The notes: generated by a model not told the origin, from the letters alone. A DNA stretch of 64,000 nt from Erinaceus europaeus (GCF_950295315.1 NW_026647563.1:62001-126000), one strand, 5' to 3'. Shown: positions 22,645-33,688, counted from the stretch's first letter. A program made the numbers and translations.

Positions 22645-22724
22645 AGAAGTAAAGTTGCTCTGAACATGTGTATATGCATGTAAATTTTCACTCCCTTTAT
22701 GTGTGTCTGAAGCCTCATGCAGGT

Positions 22725-22915
22725 ACATTTTTACTACTCCCAGACCACCTATTCATTCAGAGAGAATGGCAGAGAGACAGGTAGAGGGAGACACACCACA
22801 GTATGGCATCTTTCCTCAGTGGCACCATGGCACTCTCATGTGGTGCTGGCACTCAAACCTTTTTTCACACATGGCAAGGTGCATGCCTTGTCTCATGAGG
22901 TATTTTACAATTTCC
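22725..22915 (-). mobile_element. Old SINE F
   Basis: Antisense, diverged SINE with a GA-rich body (gaatggcagagagacaggta), gagacacaccacagtatggc and tggtgctggcactcaaacc. Family assignment is approximate. Confidence 0.5.
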
Positions 22916-23014
22916 CCATTAAATAGTGTTGTTATTCTGGGCACTGCTTATACATCGCCAATATATATTGCCACATATATTGTTCATCTCTGTCTGACTT
23001 ATCCTTTGGGGCTG

Positions 23015-23155
23015 TAGAGCTATTACAATGGTAGTGCACCAGATTTAAATGCCTGAGGCTCCAGAGATCCCAGGTTCAATCCCTAGCACCACCCTCTGCC
23101 AGAACTGGACACTGCTTTGTGCCTATCTCTCCTGAAGATAAATTCTACTTAAAAA
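23015..23155 (+). mobile_element. SINE D
   Basis: Sense SINE D: attacaatggtagtgcacca, cctgaggctccagagatccc, caggttcaatccctagcacc. Confidence 0.72.
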
Positions 23156-23749
23156 ATTTTTTTTGATGAAATCAAATTTACCTATTATTTTTTAAATTAC
23201 GTTTTAAAAAATCTTTTAGGTCTGTGCTTCATTTTGAGCTAACCATTGTAAGAGGTATCTTTTAAAATTGGTTTTCCTGTATTGTAGAAAACTGTTTTAG
23301 TGCCACTAGCTGGACTCTGTTCTCTATTGAATAGCCATTACCCTGTTGTGAGAAATCAGTCATCTATATATATGTGTGTGTCTACTCCTGGAGTGTCTAA
23401 TCAGTTTCATTGACCTATTTCTCTATTTTGACACATCTTCTTGATTACTGTAGCTTGACAAGAGGATTCGAACAACCAGACAGTAGCTGTTCTCCAACTT
23501 TAGTTGTTCATGGTTTGTAGAATTAATACTGTCTTCTGCAGTTCCATATGAAATTTAGACTCAGATGGTCAGTTTCTACAAAACTCTTGCTGAAATTTTT
23601 ATTACAGCTGCCTTGACATGACACTTCAAATAAATTTACAAAAATGAATATTAACAGTTGATAAGGACTCTTACAGTTGTGCCCACCTAACAGATGCCCA
23701 GTGACTACATTATAATATGACAATCACTACTATCATTGATAATTTTTTT

Positions 23750-24000
23750 AAAAAAATTAATTGTTTTCTTTAAGGGGGGGAATTAATTCATGGCCTATAG
23801 TTGACAGTAAAATACAGTCGTTTGTACATGTGTAACATTTCTCAGTTTTTCACATCACAATCTAACCATCCCCTCCATCCTCCTCTGCCATCATGTTCTA
23901 GGACCTGAACAGCCCTCCAACACACACACACACACAACAACACACACCTCAGAATCTTTCACTTTGGTGCAATATACCACATTGATCATTTCTTATTAAA
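23750..24000 (-). repeat. Probable old repeat with CA microsatellite
   Basis: ttaattcatggcctatagttgacagt recalls the sequence at 26560-26620 (atggtttacagtacagctgt). It includes a (CA)n run near 23922-23950. Confidence 0.4.
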
Positions 24001-25395
24001 TGCCATCACATATCTGATACTAACCAAGCTATGTAAATGTAATGCTGTATTGCCTTTTTAAGGTCAAAATAGTACATCAACTAAATAAAATTACCTAAGA
24101 TTATCATCCCACCTCCATTCAGGTGTGTTAGAACTTTACACTTTTATTTAAGGAAAAGCAATGCTTTTGAAGCCAAGAGTAACAATAATTTCAAAGTGAG
24201 ACAAGAAAAAATATTGAGTTGGGAGAAGAGAACAACAAGATGGGAATCTTAGGGTCTTATTTGGAGCAAACACTCATTCTGAGCACAGAGATCTGCAAGA
24301 GTAAGTGGCTATGCTGATGGTAAGCACATTATAGAAAATTGATTTTTCAAGAGGCATCTGCTACAGCGAAGAGTCTGTCAGAGTGGGCTGCGTGGTGAGC
24401 CGAGGAAGCAAACTGGAGGCCACAGACATGTTTTACTCAACCTGAACACTGCCCCCCACTATGACCCCCATCTCTTTAAGCCTGAACATTTAAAACAAAG
24501 AAGATCCCACATAAAAATTCAGAGTTGAACTCCCTTGAAAAAGTACAAGTACTAGCAGCAGGGAGCCTCATTCCAAATTCTTGGGAGCTGAGTTGCCACT
24601 CCCAGGCCAGGCATGTGGGCTCCTCCCAGTGGCCTCTCTGTATTCCCTGCCTGTCTGACCTCCAACAACACATTTCAGTTTGGGATCATAAATTCAGAGA
24701 GTAAAGAGGAACTGTTAGAACTAAAAGACCTAGAAAACTCATTCCACAGCTGACACCAAATAAGAAAAATATTAATCATTAGATTCTAGGAGGTATGTAC
24801 TAATTAATGAGGTTATTTTCATAACATTTGTGATTCTGTGCCTGTATGTGTGTGTGTGTCAGGGGGTTGGATGGGTGTGTGTGTCAGGGGGTTGGATGGG
24901 TATTAGCTCATAGCATAAATATTGCAGGTGTAACATTTCAGAACTTTAAATAAAACCCCTTTGCCAGCCTCATTGTGCAGTATCTTTCATTTCTAAGTGT
25001 GATAATAATATGTTATATACAAGGATGGCACCTCAATCCTATATTAATCTATCATGTACCTGGAACGGATTTGTGTGGTTTTTATCCACTTACTTCAGGG
25101 AGAAACAGACATTTCTATATTTATTTGGTGTGTACAGCCAAATTAGTCAAATATCCAAATGCTGAGTGCACTAAAAAAATCTAAATCAGCAATTCAGTTA
25201 TTTTTTTCCTTATTAGAACAACTAAGAGTAGGCTTGTTAAGAAGGATCTGTTTTTGTTGTAGCTTGCTCTGCTGGCAATGTCTAAATGAATTAGATGAGT
25301 CAGAGTAAAAAAAAAAAAGTTTCACAGGCAGTTTAATATCTTGTCAGAAAAAATAGATGAATCAAACACTGGTGAGTTTTTTCTTGATTCCTCTC
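24001..25395. other. No gene recognised
   Basis: Apparently single-copy DNA apart from the small tandem repeat at 24846-24900. Short open frames (for example 24975-25184) show no family resemblance. Confidence 0.5.
24846..24900. repeat. Short tandem duplication with TG repeats
   Basis: The unit tgtgtgtcagggggttggat occurs twice in succession. Confidence 0.85.
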
Positions 25396-25412
25396 AGAAA
25401 CAAGTATTTTTT

Positions 25413-25763
25413 TTCTTTTTAAAAATTTTTAAAATTATTTTTATTTGTTCAGTCCCCAGCACCACCATAAGCCAGAACTGAGCAGTGTTCTGGTCTCTTC
25501 CTCTCTCGTGGTATCTTTCCTTCTGTATCTACTCTTTCTCGTTAAAATAAATTAAAAAAATATTTTTATTTATTTATTGGATAGAGACAGCCAGACGTCA
25601 AGAGGAAAGGGGAGACAGAGAGGGAACGAGACAGAGAGACACCTGCAGCCCTGCTTCACCACTTTCAAAGCTTTCCCCCTGCAGGTGGAGACTGGGGACT
25701 CAAACCTGGGTCCTTGAGCACTGTAATATGTGCGCTCAACCAGGTGCACCACCACCCAGCCCC
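25413..25763 (-). mobile_element. SINE B with an embedded SINE D 3' fragment
   Basis: 25558-25763 is antisense SINE B. A SINE D piece (gttcagtccccagcacc, sense) lies at 25447-25556. The flanks cagaaacaagtattttt (from 25396) and cagaaacaagtgttttt (from 25764) look like a target duplication enclosing the block. Confidence 0.75.
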
Positions 25764-25819
25764 AGAAACAAGTGTTTTTATCTATATATTTGTGGGCTAA
25801 TACTTGTTTTTAATCTTAA

Positions 25820-26530
25820 AATATTACTGTAAAACAGCAAGCAAGTAGAAAGACCTTTAAAAAAAAGACACCATAAAATGATAACTTATATATCTTTCCC
25901 AATTTGGGAGCTACTCTCTGAAACAGCTTTCTAGCCCTGATTCCAACTCTTTCACCATCTCCCCAGACAATGCCTTTGATCCACCTGCATGTTAGTTGTC
26001 AGGCTCAGGCAAAAATTAGTAAAGTCATGGGCCCTTTGGAATATACCTAAAATAGCCCTACTAGCCTTCTCCAAAAGCTGAAAACTCATCTGCTATATTC
26101 TTGCTTTTAGGTTCCTGACTATTAAATAATTTGTTCTGCTTTATATCTTAATTCTTGTTCAGCTATCAAGTAGCAGATGCTACTCTGATGTCAACCTGAT
26201 TTTCCTGGGCAGATGACCTAACCAATGTGTCCTGGACCCCCACCTCTTCAGAGCCCCACTAGGGAAAGAGAGAGACAGGCTGGGAATAAGGATTGACCTG
26301 CCAGTGTCCATGTTCAGTGGAGAAGCAATTAGAGAAGCCAGACCTTCCACCTTCTGCACCCCACCTTCCACCTTCTGATCCTGGGTCCATGCTTCCAGAG
26401 GGATAAATAGGCAAGCTTCCAGTGGAGGGGATGGGGTATGGAACTTTTGTTGTGGAAATTGTGCAGAATTGTACCCCTCTTACCTATAGTCTTGTCGATA
26501 TTTTTTATTTTATAAACTAATAACAATTAA
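25820..26530 (+). mobile_element. Family R, internally deleted
   Basis: Starts with acagcaagcaagtagaaag as in the 41.7 kb copy, jumps near 25890 to caatttgggagctactctct, then follows R to its A-rich end. It lacks about the middle third of the long copies. Confidence 0.75.
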
Positions 26531-26547
26531 AAATATTACTCCTATTA

Positions 26548-26730
26548 TTTTTTAATTATTTTATTGAGATGTTAATGGTTTACAGTACAGCTGTTGACAC
26601 ATGGGTATAATTTATCATCTCCCTGTGATAGGTATCCACTGTCACTCCCAACTTAGGTGCTATTCTATCATTAAGCAACAGGACCCCCAAGTCTTTCTCC
26701 ATTCCCTTTTTCCTTCCCTCCAGTCTTTTT
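26548..26730 (-). repeat. Old interspersed repeat, unidentified
   Basis: ttattttattgagatgttaatggtttacag recurs in part at 62835-62905 and 23760-23830. It may be an old L1 3' UTR. Confidence 0.4.
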
Positions 26731-26734
26731 ATTA

Positions 26735-28430
26735 TTATTATTATTTATAAAATGGAAACATTGACAAGACCATAGGATAAGAGGCATACATTTCCACACA
26801 TTGCCCCACCCCAGAACTCTATATCCAATCCTCTCCCTTGGTAGCTTTCCTATTATTTATCCCTCTGGGAGTATGGACCCAGAATCACTGTGGAGTGGAG
26901 AGGGTGAAAGGAAGGTCTGGCTTCTATAACTGTTTCTTCACTGAACAAGGGCATTGGCAGGCCAGTCCATACTCCCAGCCTGTCTCTCTCTTTCCCTAGT
27001 GGAACAGAGCTCTGAAGAGGTGGGGCTCCAGGACACATAGTGGAGTCCTCTGCCCAAGGAAGTCGGGTTGGCATCATGGTATCATCTGGAACCTGGTGGC
27101 TGAAAGAGTTAAGATATAAAGCAAAAAAAAACTGCTGACTAATAATGAACCTAAAGGCATGAATATTACAGATGAAGATTGGTGTCTCTGTTTTGGAAAA
27201 AGCTAGTAGGTCTACTGAACTTTTCTGTTTCAGACTCTTGGAAACAGAGTTGGCAGTCAGCTGAGGTAAAGAACAAACACCTCATCACAGACCCCTGCAA
27301 GCGTCAACCCGGCTTTGACCTAGCACGTTATGATCGGGCCCTCCTCAATCGCTATCGAACAGGCCATGGCCGGTGCGCCGCTATGCTCCATCGCTGGGGA
27401 GCCAGAGACGACCCGAACTGCCCCTGCGGCTCCAGACAGACTATGACCCACATAGTCAACGACTGCCACCTCTCCAGATTCAAAGGAGGTCTCAAAACTT
27501 TACATCAGGCTCAACCTGACGTTGTTGACTGGCTACGGAAGAAGGGCAAACGCTAGAAGAAGAAGAAGGCAAGCGATGGCAAACAATTTAGATCTCAGGG
27601 AAATTCAACTCAGTACCTAATCTTGAGTCACTATGAGAATGTCCTCTCCCCATCTGCAATTGTACTATTTGTTTAACTAGTTTCCTCTGGATATTTACTT
27701 GAAGATTTCTATTCTATTTTTCATTTGAATAATGCTTATTGTTTTTGTCCTAGAAGTATTTTTCAACATAAATGGATGCATATACAAACAAGTACATTCC
27801 TGGAGCTAGTTGATCTCCATTTAGTTTAAATAAGAGAGTGGAAGAGGGCTCATAATAATAAATTCTGAATAAACTACTGCCTCTGTGTTTCTTTGATTTA
27901 CAAATGTATATTCAATTAAGCTCCTTTATCAAATAATGAGTTTTATGTAACACTTATATAGCAAGTCTGTAAATATATGTCTACTGTGAATAAATACTTC
28001 TTATTATTTTAGTTTTGATAACAAGAATAAAATACAGTGAGTAAACAAACAAACAAAAAAAGCTAGTAGGTCCGTTTTAGGTTTCTTTCAGAGGGCCCAT
28101 GACTTTACTAGTTTTTGCCTAGGCCGAACATCTAATATGCACGTGGACCCAGGTTATTGTTTGGGGAGATGGTGTCATAGTTGGAAAAAGGACTAGAAAG
28201 CTGAATCAGGGAAGAGAGAGCTCCTAAGTATGGGGGAAGTATATAAATATTGTTAACTGTTAACCCCACCTGTTTGATCTGGGGCCCATATTCAGCACAA
28301 GAGCCTATGTAACCTCTGCATCCCTGTAGGTCTGGGTTCACATTCTGTGGTCACAGATAGAAGCACTCCAGGCTGCACTAGTTTCAGGACCTATCTTCCT
28401 TGGGTAGTAGGTAGAGTATGTTGTCCAAAT
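26735..28430 (-). mobile_element. Family R, antisense, split by a LINE-X chimera
   Basis: 26735-27212 and 28073-28430 are consecutive parts of one antisense R: ttataaaatggaaacattgac at the 3' end, and gggcccatgactttactag past the insertion. Comparison with the R copy at 26.0 kb shows the target reads straight through when the insert and one 16-bp duplication are removed. Confidence 0.88.
27213..28056 (+). mobile_element. LINE-X 3' end plus 490-bp downstream passenger, L1-style insertion
   Basis: Exact 16-bp repeats aaaaagctagtaggtc (27197-27212 and 28057-28072) define the insert. 27213-27556 is LINE-X, open in its frame to TAG at 27554-27556, with the metal-binding-type motif CPCGSRQTMTHIVNDC and C-terminus DWLRKKGKR, then (AAG)n to 27567. 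27568-28056 is unrelated and unique in the window, ending in aataaa and an A/C-rich tail. The TSD length and A-rich end fit L1 machinery rather than LINE-X, so the template was probably a polyadenylated transcript running through a LINE-X copy. Confidence 0.88.
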
Positions 28431-28864
28431 AGTTAGTTCTTAAAAGAAGAATGAATGGAGCAGTAGCAACAAAATTCTCAAAGGTCCTCCAACCAGAGAA
28501 AATGCTGACCTCATTTCTGGTTTGCTCTCTGACATAAATTTCTTAACATAAGAGAATTTAATGTGATGCAAAAGAGAACATTCCTCCCAGATTTGGTCTC
28601 TGGCAGAGACCCGTGTTGCTATATAAACATATACTAGAAAGAAAAGAAAAAAAAAAAAAACCTCAAAATTAAAATTTGGTGACTTGTTGGTGTCTGATCT
28701 TACTAAAATAGAAAACAAAACTATGGCTTCAATATTATAGAGCTGAGATATGAAAGTCTCCTATAAATTTCAGGACAGAAATGACATCTTAAAGTGGGTG
28801 GTGTTTTAAGAAATAACAAATCACTACCTTAGAAGATTGGAAACCTAACATTGACCTCTTAAAA
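28431..28864. other. No feature recognised
   Basis: Contains an A run at 28647-28661 only. Confidence 0.5.
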
Positions 28865-29260
28865 ATATATTAGGGTGGAGTACATTGAACCAAAGTAGAA
28901 GACTTTGGGGCAGCTATTAAGAACAGTGAACTTCTCTGACCCATCTTGGATAGAGCTAGGAGGAATTACATTAAGTGGGATAAGTCAGAAAGACAAAGAT
29001 AAGTACAGGATGATCCCACTCATAAACAGAAGTTGAGAAAGAACAGAAAGGGAAACTCAAAGCTGAATATGACTGAGTTTTGGAGTAGGGCACTATAGGA
29101 CCAATGTTTCCTTCAGTGCTCTGGAGTCCAGGCTTGAACATGGGTCAAGCAGCACATATGGCAAAGCAGTACACTATTAGACTAAGCTCTTTTGTCAGTA
29201 TATATAACTTAAGTTTGGAGGTGAGAGTGGAAGAAGCAAAAGGGAAGTCAGCACATTACA
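28865..29260 (+). mobile_element. Older L1 3' end, broken, with SINE F piece
   Basis: tgacccatcttggatagagc, gtgggataagtcagaaagac and gatgatcccactcataaac parallel the ORF2 end and 3' UTR of the L1 at 39.5 kb. About 29093-29200 is an old antisense SINE F (ccttcagtgctctggagtcc). Confidence 0.6.
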
Positions 29261-30139
29261 AACTGTAGATTTAAGAAAATTGTCAAAGTTGAATAAACAT
29301 AGAAGTTAATAGAGCTAATGATGACGTTACAGATATCAAATTCTAGAAAGAAAGCAAAGCAAATAGCATTATTGACAAGGATAATGATATTATTGAACAA
29401 ATCCTTATTTTCATATCACTGAATCAGGAAATAGATGCATAAACATATATAACATTGCACAGTTAATAGCCAGAAGAATTGAAAAAAGAAATAATTCAAA
29501 GAGGACAGAAGACTTGTAGGTGGGGGATAAATAATACTGGAAGTTGTTGCCTTTTTCTACAATTTTATTTGTGACTCTGTGCATATAGTATTCACATCAA
29601 CAAATACATCCTCTAGTAGATAGAGTAATAAAGAGATAGCGTCAAGGAAAGGATAAAGATATGGAAAAGACCAATACAACAGGCCTAATAAAATTTGTCG
29701 AATGTGACAGTAGAAGTCAAAGCAAAGATACTTTTAGATGACTTTCAAATAGTTCTCATGACCTACAAAATACTAAAGCAGGGTATGAAACCAAAGTCCA
29801 TAGACTAAGTATGGTCCATTGTCTGACTTAAAAACAACGTGTTGTTGACACATGACTATGTCCATTCATATATGTGTTGTCTGTAACTGCTTTCATTCTC
29901 TAAGACTTGTGTAGTTGGGCCAGGGACTGTATTGTTCTCAAAAGTAGTATGTATCACCTATCACCGGTCTTAAAGAAAATGTACTCTTGAACTAGAGAAA
30001 GAAGAATAAAATTAGAAATTTTATCTGTTTAGAAAAAGACAGGAATCAAACCAAAACAACAAAATGAGAGAAAAAAAAAAAGAATTCAGGAGACATAACA
30101 TAAAATTCCTGGGAATAAGTGAAAATGCACTAATTATAA
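29261..30139. other. Mostly unassigned; one ancient repeat
   Basis: About 29770-29965 (tatgaaaccaaagtccatag, catgactatgtccattcata) looks like an old mammalian interspersed repeat I cannot name with certainty. The rest is featureless. Confidence 0.4.
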
Positions 30140-30153
30140 GCAAGCACAGGCTA

Positions 30154-30402
30154 TTTTTTTTTAATTCTTTTACTAAAATTTATTTTTATTTATTTATTCC
30201 CTTTTGTTGCCCCTGTTGTAGTTATTGTCATTGTTGTTGGATAGAACAGAGAGAAATCAAGGGAGGAGGGGAAGACAGAGAGGGGGAGAGAAAGATAGAC
30301 ACCTGCAGACCTGTTACACCCCTGCAGGTGGAGAGCTGGGGGTTCGAACTGGGATCCTTACTCTGGTCCTTGCTTAACCTGCTGTGCTACTGCCCGACTC
30401 CC
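30154..30402 (-). mobile_element. SINE A with target duplication
   Basis: Antisense SINE A from ttatttattcccttttgttg to gctactgcccgactccc. gcaagcacaggcta (30140-30153) and gcaagcacaggtta (30403-30416) flank it. Confidence 0.92.
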
Positions 30403-30713
30403 GCAAGCACAGGTTACTTTATGCTCAGATTAGAAATATATGCCCCATGATAATATTTATAGAAATTCACTTGGAGCAATGTGCCATAGAAAAGTGGAAA
30501 AAGGTGAAATCTTCAAAAATAAGCCAGCAAAATATGAATTCTAAAAACAAAGCAAAGTTTTCTGGGAAGGTGACAGAGTGGGAAACGCTAAGAATCTATT
30601 TCCCCACCTAGAAAGCAATTGCAATTAAGAATCTCTCTAATGTGATTAACTGTCTTGGAACTCAAGAGCCAGCTGAAATTGTCAAAGGTTTTACATACTT
30701 TTATTAGTAAAGA

Positions 30714-31491
30714 TCGCACTCTGTCATTTCACAAACATCTCATAAAAACTGCAGCAAAGGTGGGCGCGAGGAATAACATCATTGCAAGACTGGCCAGCTC
30801 CTCATGGGGCGCGAGCGCTTCCACACTACGATCATCCTCTCTGGCATTATGCTATTCCACTGCAGAATACTGTGCCCCAGTATGGTTCCGTAGCCCCCAT
30901 GTCCACTTAGTCGATTCCAAATTATATTCCTCCATGAGGATAATTTCTGGAACCATCCGTTCCACCCTGGTTCCATGGCTGCCAGTTCTTAGCAACATCG
31001 CCCCGCCAGATATTCGTCGGGATGCAGCATCATCTAAGTTCATTTCCCACGTCTACGCTTGACCGGACCTGCCAATATACGCGGATATCTTCGCCCACCC
31101 TGTCCAACGCTTGACGTCTCGTCACCCAATCTGGTCCCCTACGCCTACACTGAACTTCTCTGTTCCAGTCTCTTGGAAACAGAGTTGGCAGTCAGCTGAG
31201 GTAAAGAACAAACACCTCATCACAGACCCCTGCAAGCGTCAACCCGGCTTTGACCTAGCACGTTATGATTGGGTCCTCCTCAATCGCTATCGAACAGGCC
31301 ATGGCCGGTGCGCCACTATGTTCCATCGCTGGGGAGCCAGAAACGACCCGAACTGCCCCTGTGGCTACAGACAGACTATGACCCACATAGTCAATGACTG
31401 CCACCTCTCCAGATTCAAAGGAGGTCTCGAAACTTTACATCAGGCTCAACCTGAGGCTGTTGACTGGCTACAGAAGAAAGGCAAATGCTAG
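30714..31491 (+). pseudogene. C-terminal part of a non-L1 reverse transcriptase (LINE-X ORF), one in-frame stop
   Basis: One frame runs about 259 codons with a single interruption, TGA at 31060-31062. The context suggests CGA to TGA, a CpG transition. An ATG at 30655 lies in the flank and is not a real start. Landmarks in order: DRTLSFHKHL, KTAAKVGARNNIIARLASS, LALCYSTAEYCAPVW, SNIAPPDIRRDAASS, the stop, FDLARYD, LLNRYRTGHGRCA, the C-x-C-x7-H-x4-C motif CPCGYRQTMTHIVNDC, and a basic end. This series is familiar from the region downstream of the RT domain in jockey/RTE-type elements of invertebrates and fishes (from memory), and is unlike L1 ORF2p. The RT catalytic core and endonuclease are missing. 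Exact clade cannot be fixed without a search. Confidence 0.85.
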
Positions 31492-31501
31492 AAGAAGAAG
31501 A
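30714..31501 (+). mobile_element. LINE-X, longest copy, 5'-truncated, with 11-bp target duplication
   Basis: Exact repeats attagtaaaga at 30703-30713 and 31502-31512 bound the insert. It holds ~780 bp of ORF that ends at TAG 31489-31491 and passes directly into AAG repeats; there is no 3' UTR, AATAAA or poly(A). The last ~340 bp match 27213-27556 closely. The GC content and CpG density are visibly higher than the surrounding AT-rich DNA. The short TSD and microsatellite tail distinguish it from L1 and resemble CR1/RTE/jockey-type LINEs. Confidence 0.92.
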
Positions 31502-31659
31502 ATTAGTAAAGAAATAGGTGAATTGTTACAACTGGCCAGAGGACAATCCAAAGAGAAAGTAAGGAGAGGACCATACTAAGAATTGAGAAATGAGATTTCA
31601 GCTCAGTGAAGCACATTCTTTATATGTTTGAGGTCTTGGGTTTGATCATTAGGAAACAA

Positions 31660-31955
31660 ACTCAGAGTGGATAATCTCATTCATACACGGGACTTAAGAG
31701 ATAAAGGGAAAATACAAAGTGAAGATTTAATTCTCTATGGTCTATTGCAACAGATCTAAGAAATATAAATAGAGAAGTAGGAGCAGGCTGAAAGGCGATC
31801 GAGGGCCCAGTGTTCTATGGTGAAGGAAGATAGCAAATTGGTAGAAAATATTATGGTATGCCAACATATCACACTTATGGGAAGATATGTAATGGTATGC
31901 ATGTAGCAACAACCTTGTATACCATTTCCCATAATGTGATTTAATGAAAAAAATC
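31660..31955 (+). mobile_element. Probable old L1 3' fragment
   Basis: ggataatctcattcatacac followed by gggacttaagagataaaggg resembles the ORF2 end and 3' UTR layout of other L1 copies. Diverged. Confidence 0.4.
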
Positions 31956-31966
31956 AATCAATTGTG

Positions 31967-32110
31967 ACTGCGAAATAGCTCAGTTGGTTGAGTGTGGATA
32001 TTACATGCCTGTTTCTACTGGCTTGATTCTGTTGGGACATGTGCTGGAATAGTGCTCTGGATTCTTTCTTGCACCACTCCCCACCCCCCACCCCCATATG
32101 AAACTTTATC
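31967..32110 (+). mobile_element. Old tRNA-derived SINE
   Basis: gaaatagctcagttggttgagtg resembles a tRNA A-box region. The B box and body are decayed and there is a C-rich run near 32081-32095. Confidence 0.5.
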
Positions 32111-32507
32111 TCATGAAATTAAACTGGAAGAAAATTAACAAATTGATGAATGGGACAAACTAGCAAGATAGTCAACAACTGTGTTTGTACAAAAGGTTTA
32201 CTTCTAGTACTATCCATTTTCTAGTTTCTATAGCTTACAGAATTGTAAAATAGCTTAAAGACTGAAATGGATTCATCAGACAAGACATTCAATATGTTTT
32301 CATGTTTCTGTATTAATCAGCACTACTTCCATCCTGTCTTCCTTGGGTATATTAGAATGTGGACATTTTAAGGGAGAAGTTTTGTATGACTGAAATTATC
32401 TGTATAAGGGAAGAGACACTTGGGGCTGGGGAGTGAGGCCTTAGTAGGCACAATTCATGCTCTAGTCAACAGAACCTGTGAACTTGTCATAGTATGGAGA
32501 AAAACAG
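32111..32507. other. No feature recognised
   Basis: Unique-looking DNA. Confidence 0.5.
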
Positions 32508-32800
32508 GGGCCAGGTGGTGACATATCTGATTAAGCATACACATTATAGTGCACAAGGACCCTGGTTCAAGAGTCTGGTACTCATCTACAGGGTGAAAGT
32601 TTCATGAGTGGTGAAGTAGGGCTACATATATATATCTATATCTATATCTATCTATCTATATATATATTATATATATATATAGATAGATAGATATAGATAT
32701 AGATATATATCTGTTTCACTCCTTCGCTATCTCCCCCTCATCTCAATTTCTCTCTGTCTTTATATAATAATAAATAATTTTTAAAAATTTTAAAAAAACA
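32508..32800 (+). mobile_element. SINE B with internal palindromic microsatellite
   Basis: Sense SINE B (ggggccaggtggtgacatat ... ctctgtctttatataataat). The CT body is invaded or expanded into the TATC/GATA palindrome listed separately. Confidence 0.82.
32624..32712. repeat. TATC/GATA palindrome
   Basis: A left arm of TATC/TATA units (ctatatctatctatctatat) mirrors a right arm of GATA units (atatagatagatagatatag) around a TATTATA centre. It is a near-perfect inverted repeat of about 85 bp. Confidence 0.88.
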
Positions 32801-33450
32801 ATTAAGATAACAGACATAACTAAAACCAATTTTTAAATTAACTAATATTAAAATAGATTACTTTGAATTATCATTAAATTTCACGGTCTATAAATGTGAA
32901 AGGAAAGTCCTATTCAGAAGTCAATATGAAAAGATATGAAGAATTTCACTCAGTGTTTCTGTGACAATGGAAAAAGGCCAAGAGCCAAGGAATGTGGGTG
33001 GCCTCTCATGTTGGAAACAGCAAAGAAATAGAATTCCTTCCAGATAATCTTGCAGAAAGGAATGCAGTTCTGTTAATTCTTTGATTTTTTTTTTAAAGTT
33101 CAGTGAGAGCCATTTTGGACTTCTGAATGACAGAAGAAAGTAAGAAATATGTGTTGTTTTAAGCCTCTAACTCCACTTCCTTGCACTTTCATTATTGTCC
33201 TCATAATTATATTCTGCCTACAGGGTAATATTTTTTCAAAATTCTATTTGCCTCACAAATTAGCATTCACAGATTCTGGGAATGAAACCATTACCTAACC
33301 TATCATAGTACCTCAGACTCTATCTTAACATTCACTTCTAATTTCATGCCTTTACCCTTATATAACATCTAAGAGAAATCATTAATTTTCCATTTCACTA
33401 ATTTGATTTTATGTTCATTCTGCTATATAGTAAATCAGTTCTTTAATCTT
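32801..33450. other. No feature recognised
   Basis: AT-rich, no supported feature. Confidence 0.5.
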
Positions 33451-33463
33451 AGCAGCCATATTT

Positions 33464-33688
33464 CAATAAGTATTTTCTTTTTTAAAAAGTCTTTATTTAT
33501 TGGATAGAGACAGCCAGAAATCGAGAGGGAAGAGAGAGAGAGGCAGAGAGACACCTGCAACAGTGCTTCACTACTCACAAAGCTTTCCCCCTTTTTCCCC
33601 CTGCAGGTGGTGGCCGGGGGCTCAAACTCAGGTCCTTGCACACTGTGACATATACATTCAACCAGGTGCGTGGCGCCACCATCAGGCC
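33464..33688 (-). mobile_element. SINE B with target duplication
   Basis: Antisense SINE B. Exact 13-bp repeats agcagccatattt occur at 33451-33463 and 33689-33701. Confidence 0.93.

Larger units (their letters stand above)
22005..23710 (-). mobile_element. Ancient L1 ORF2/3' region, antisense, with insertions
   Basis: 22005-22159 resumes at 22645 (gttattagaaataaagttg | ctctgaacatgtg), matching old mammalian L1. Further L1 phrases occur to about 23650: gtctgtgcttcattttgagc, tcttgattactgtagcttga, cagtttctacaaaactcttg. Interrupted by R+SINE B (22160-22644), a SINE F and a SINE D. Confidence 0.7.

Noticed and set aside
30779..31043. Minus-strand frames opposite LINE-X
   Set aside because: Shadows of the LINE-X coding strand, with no independent motif.
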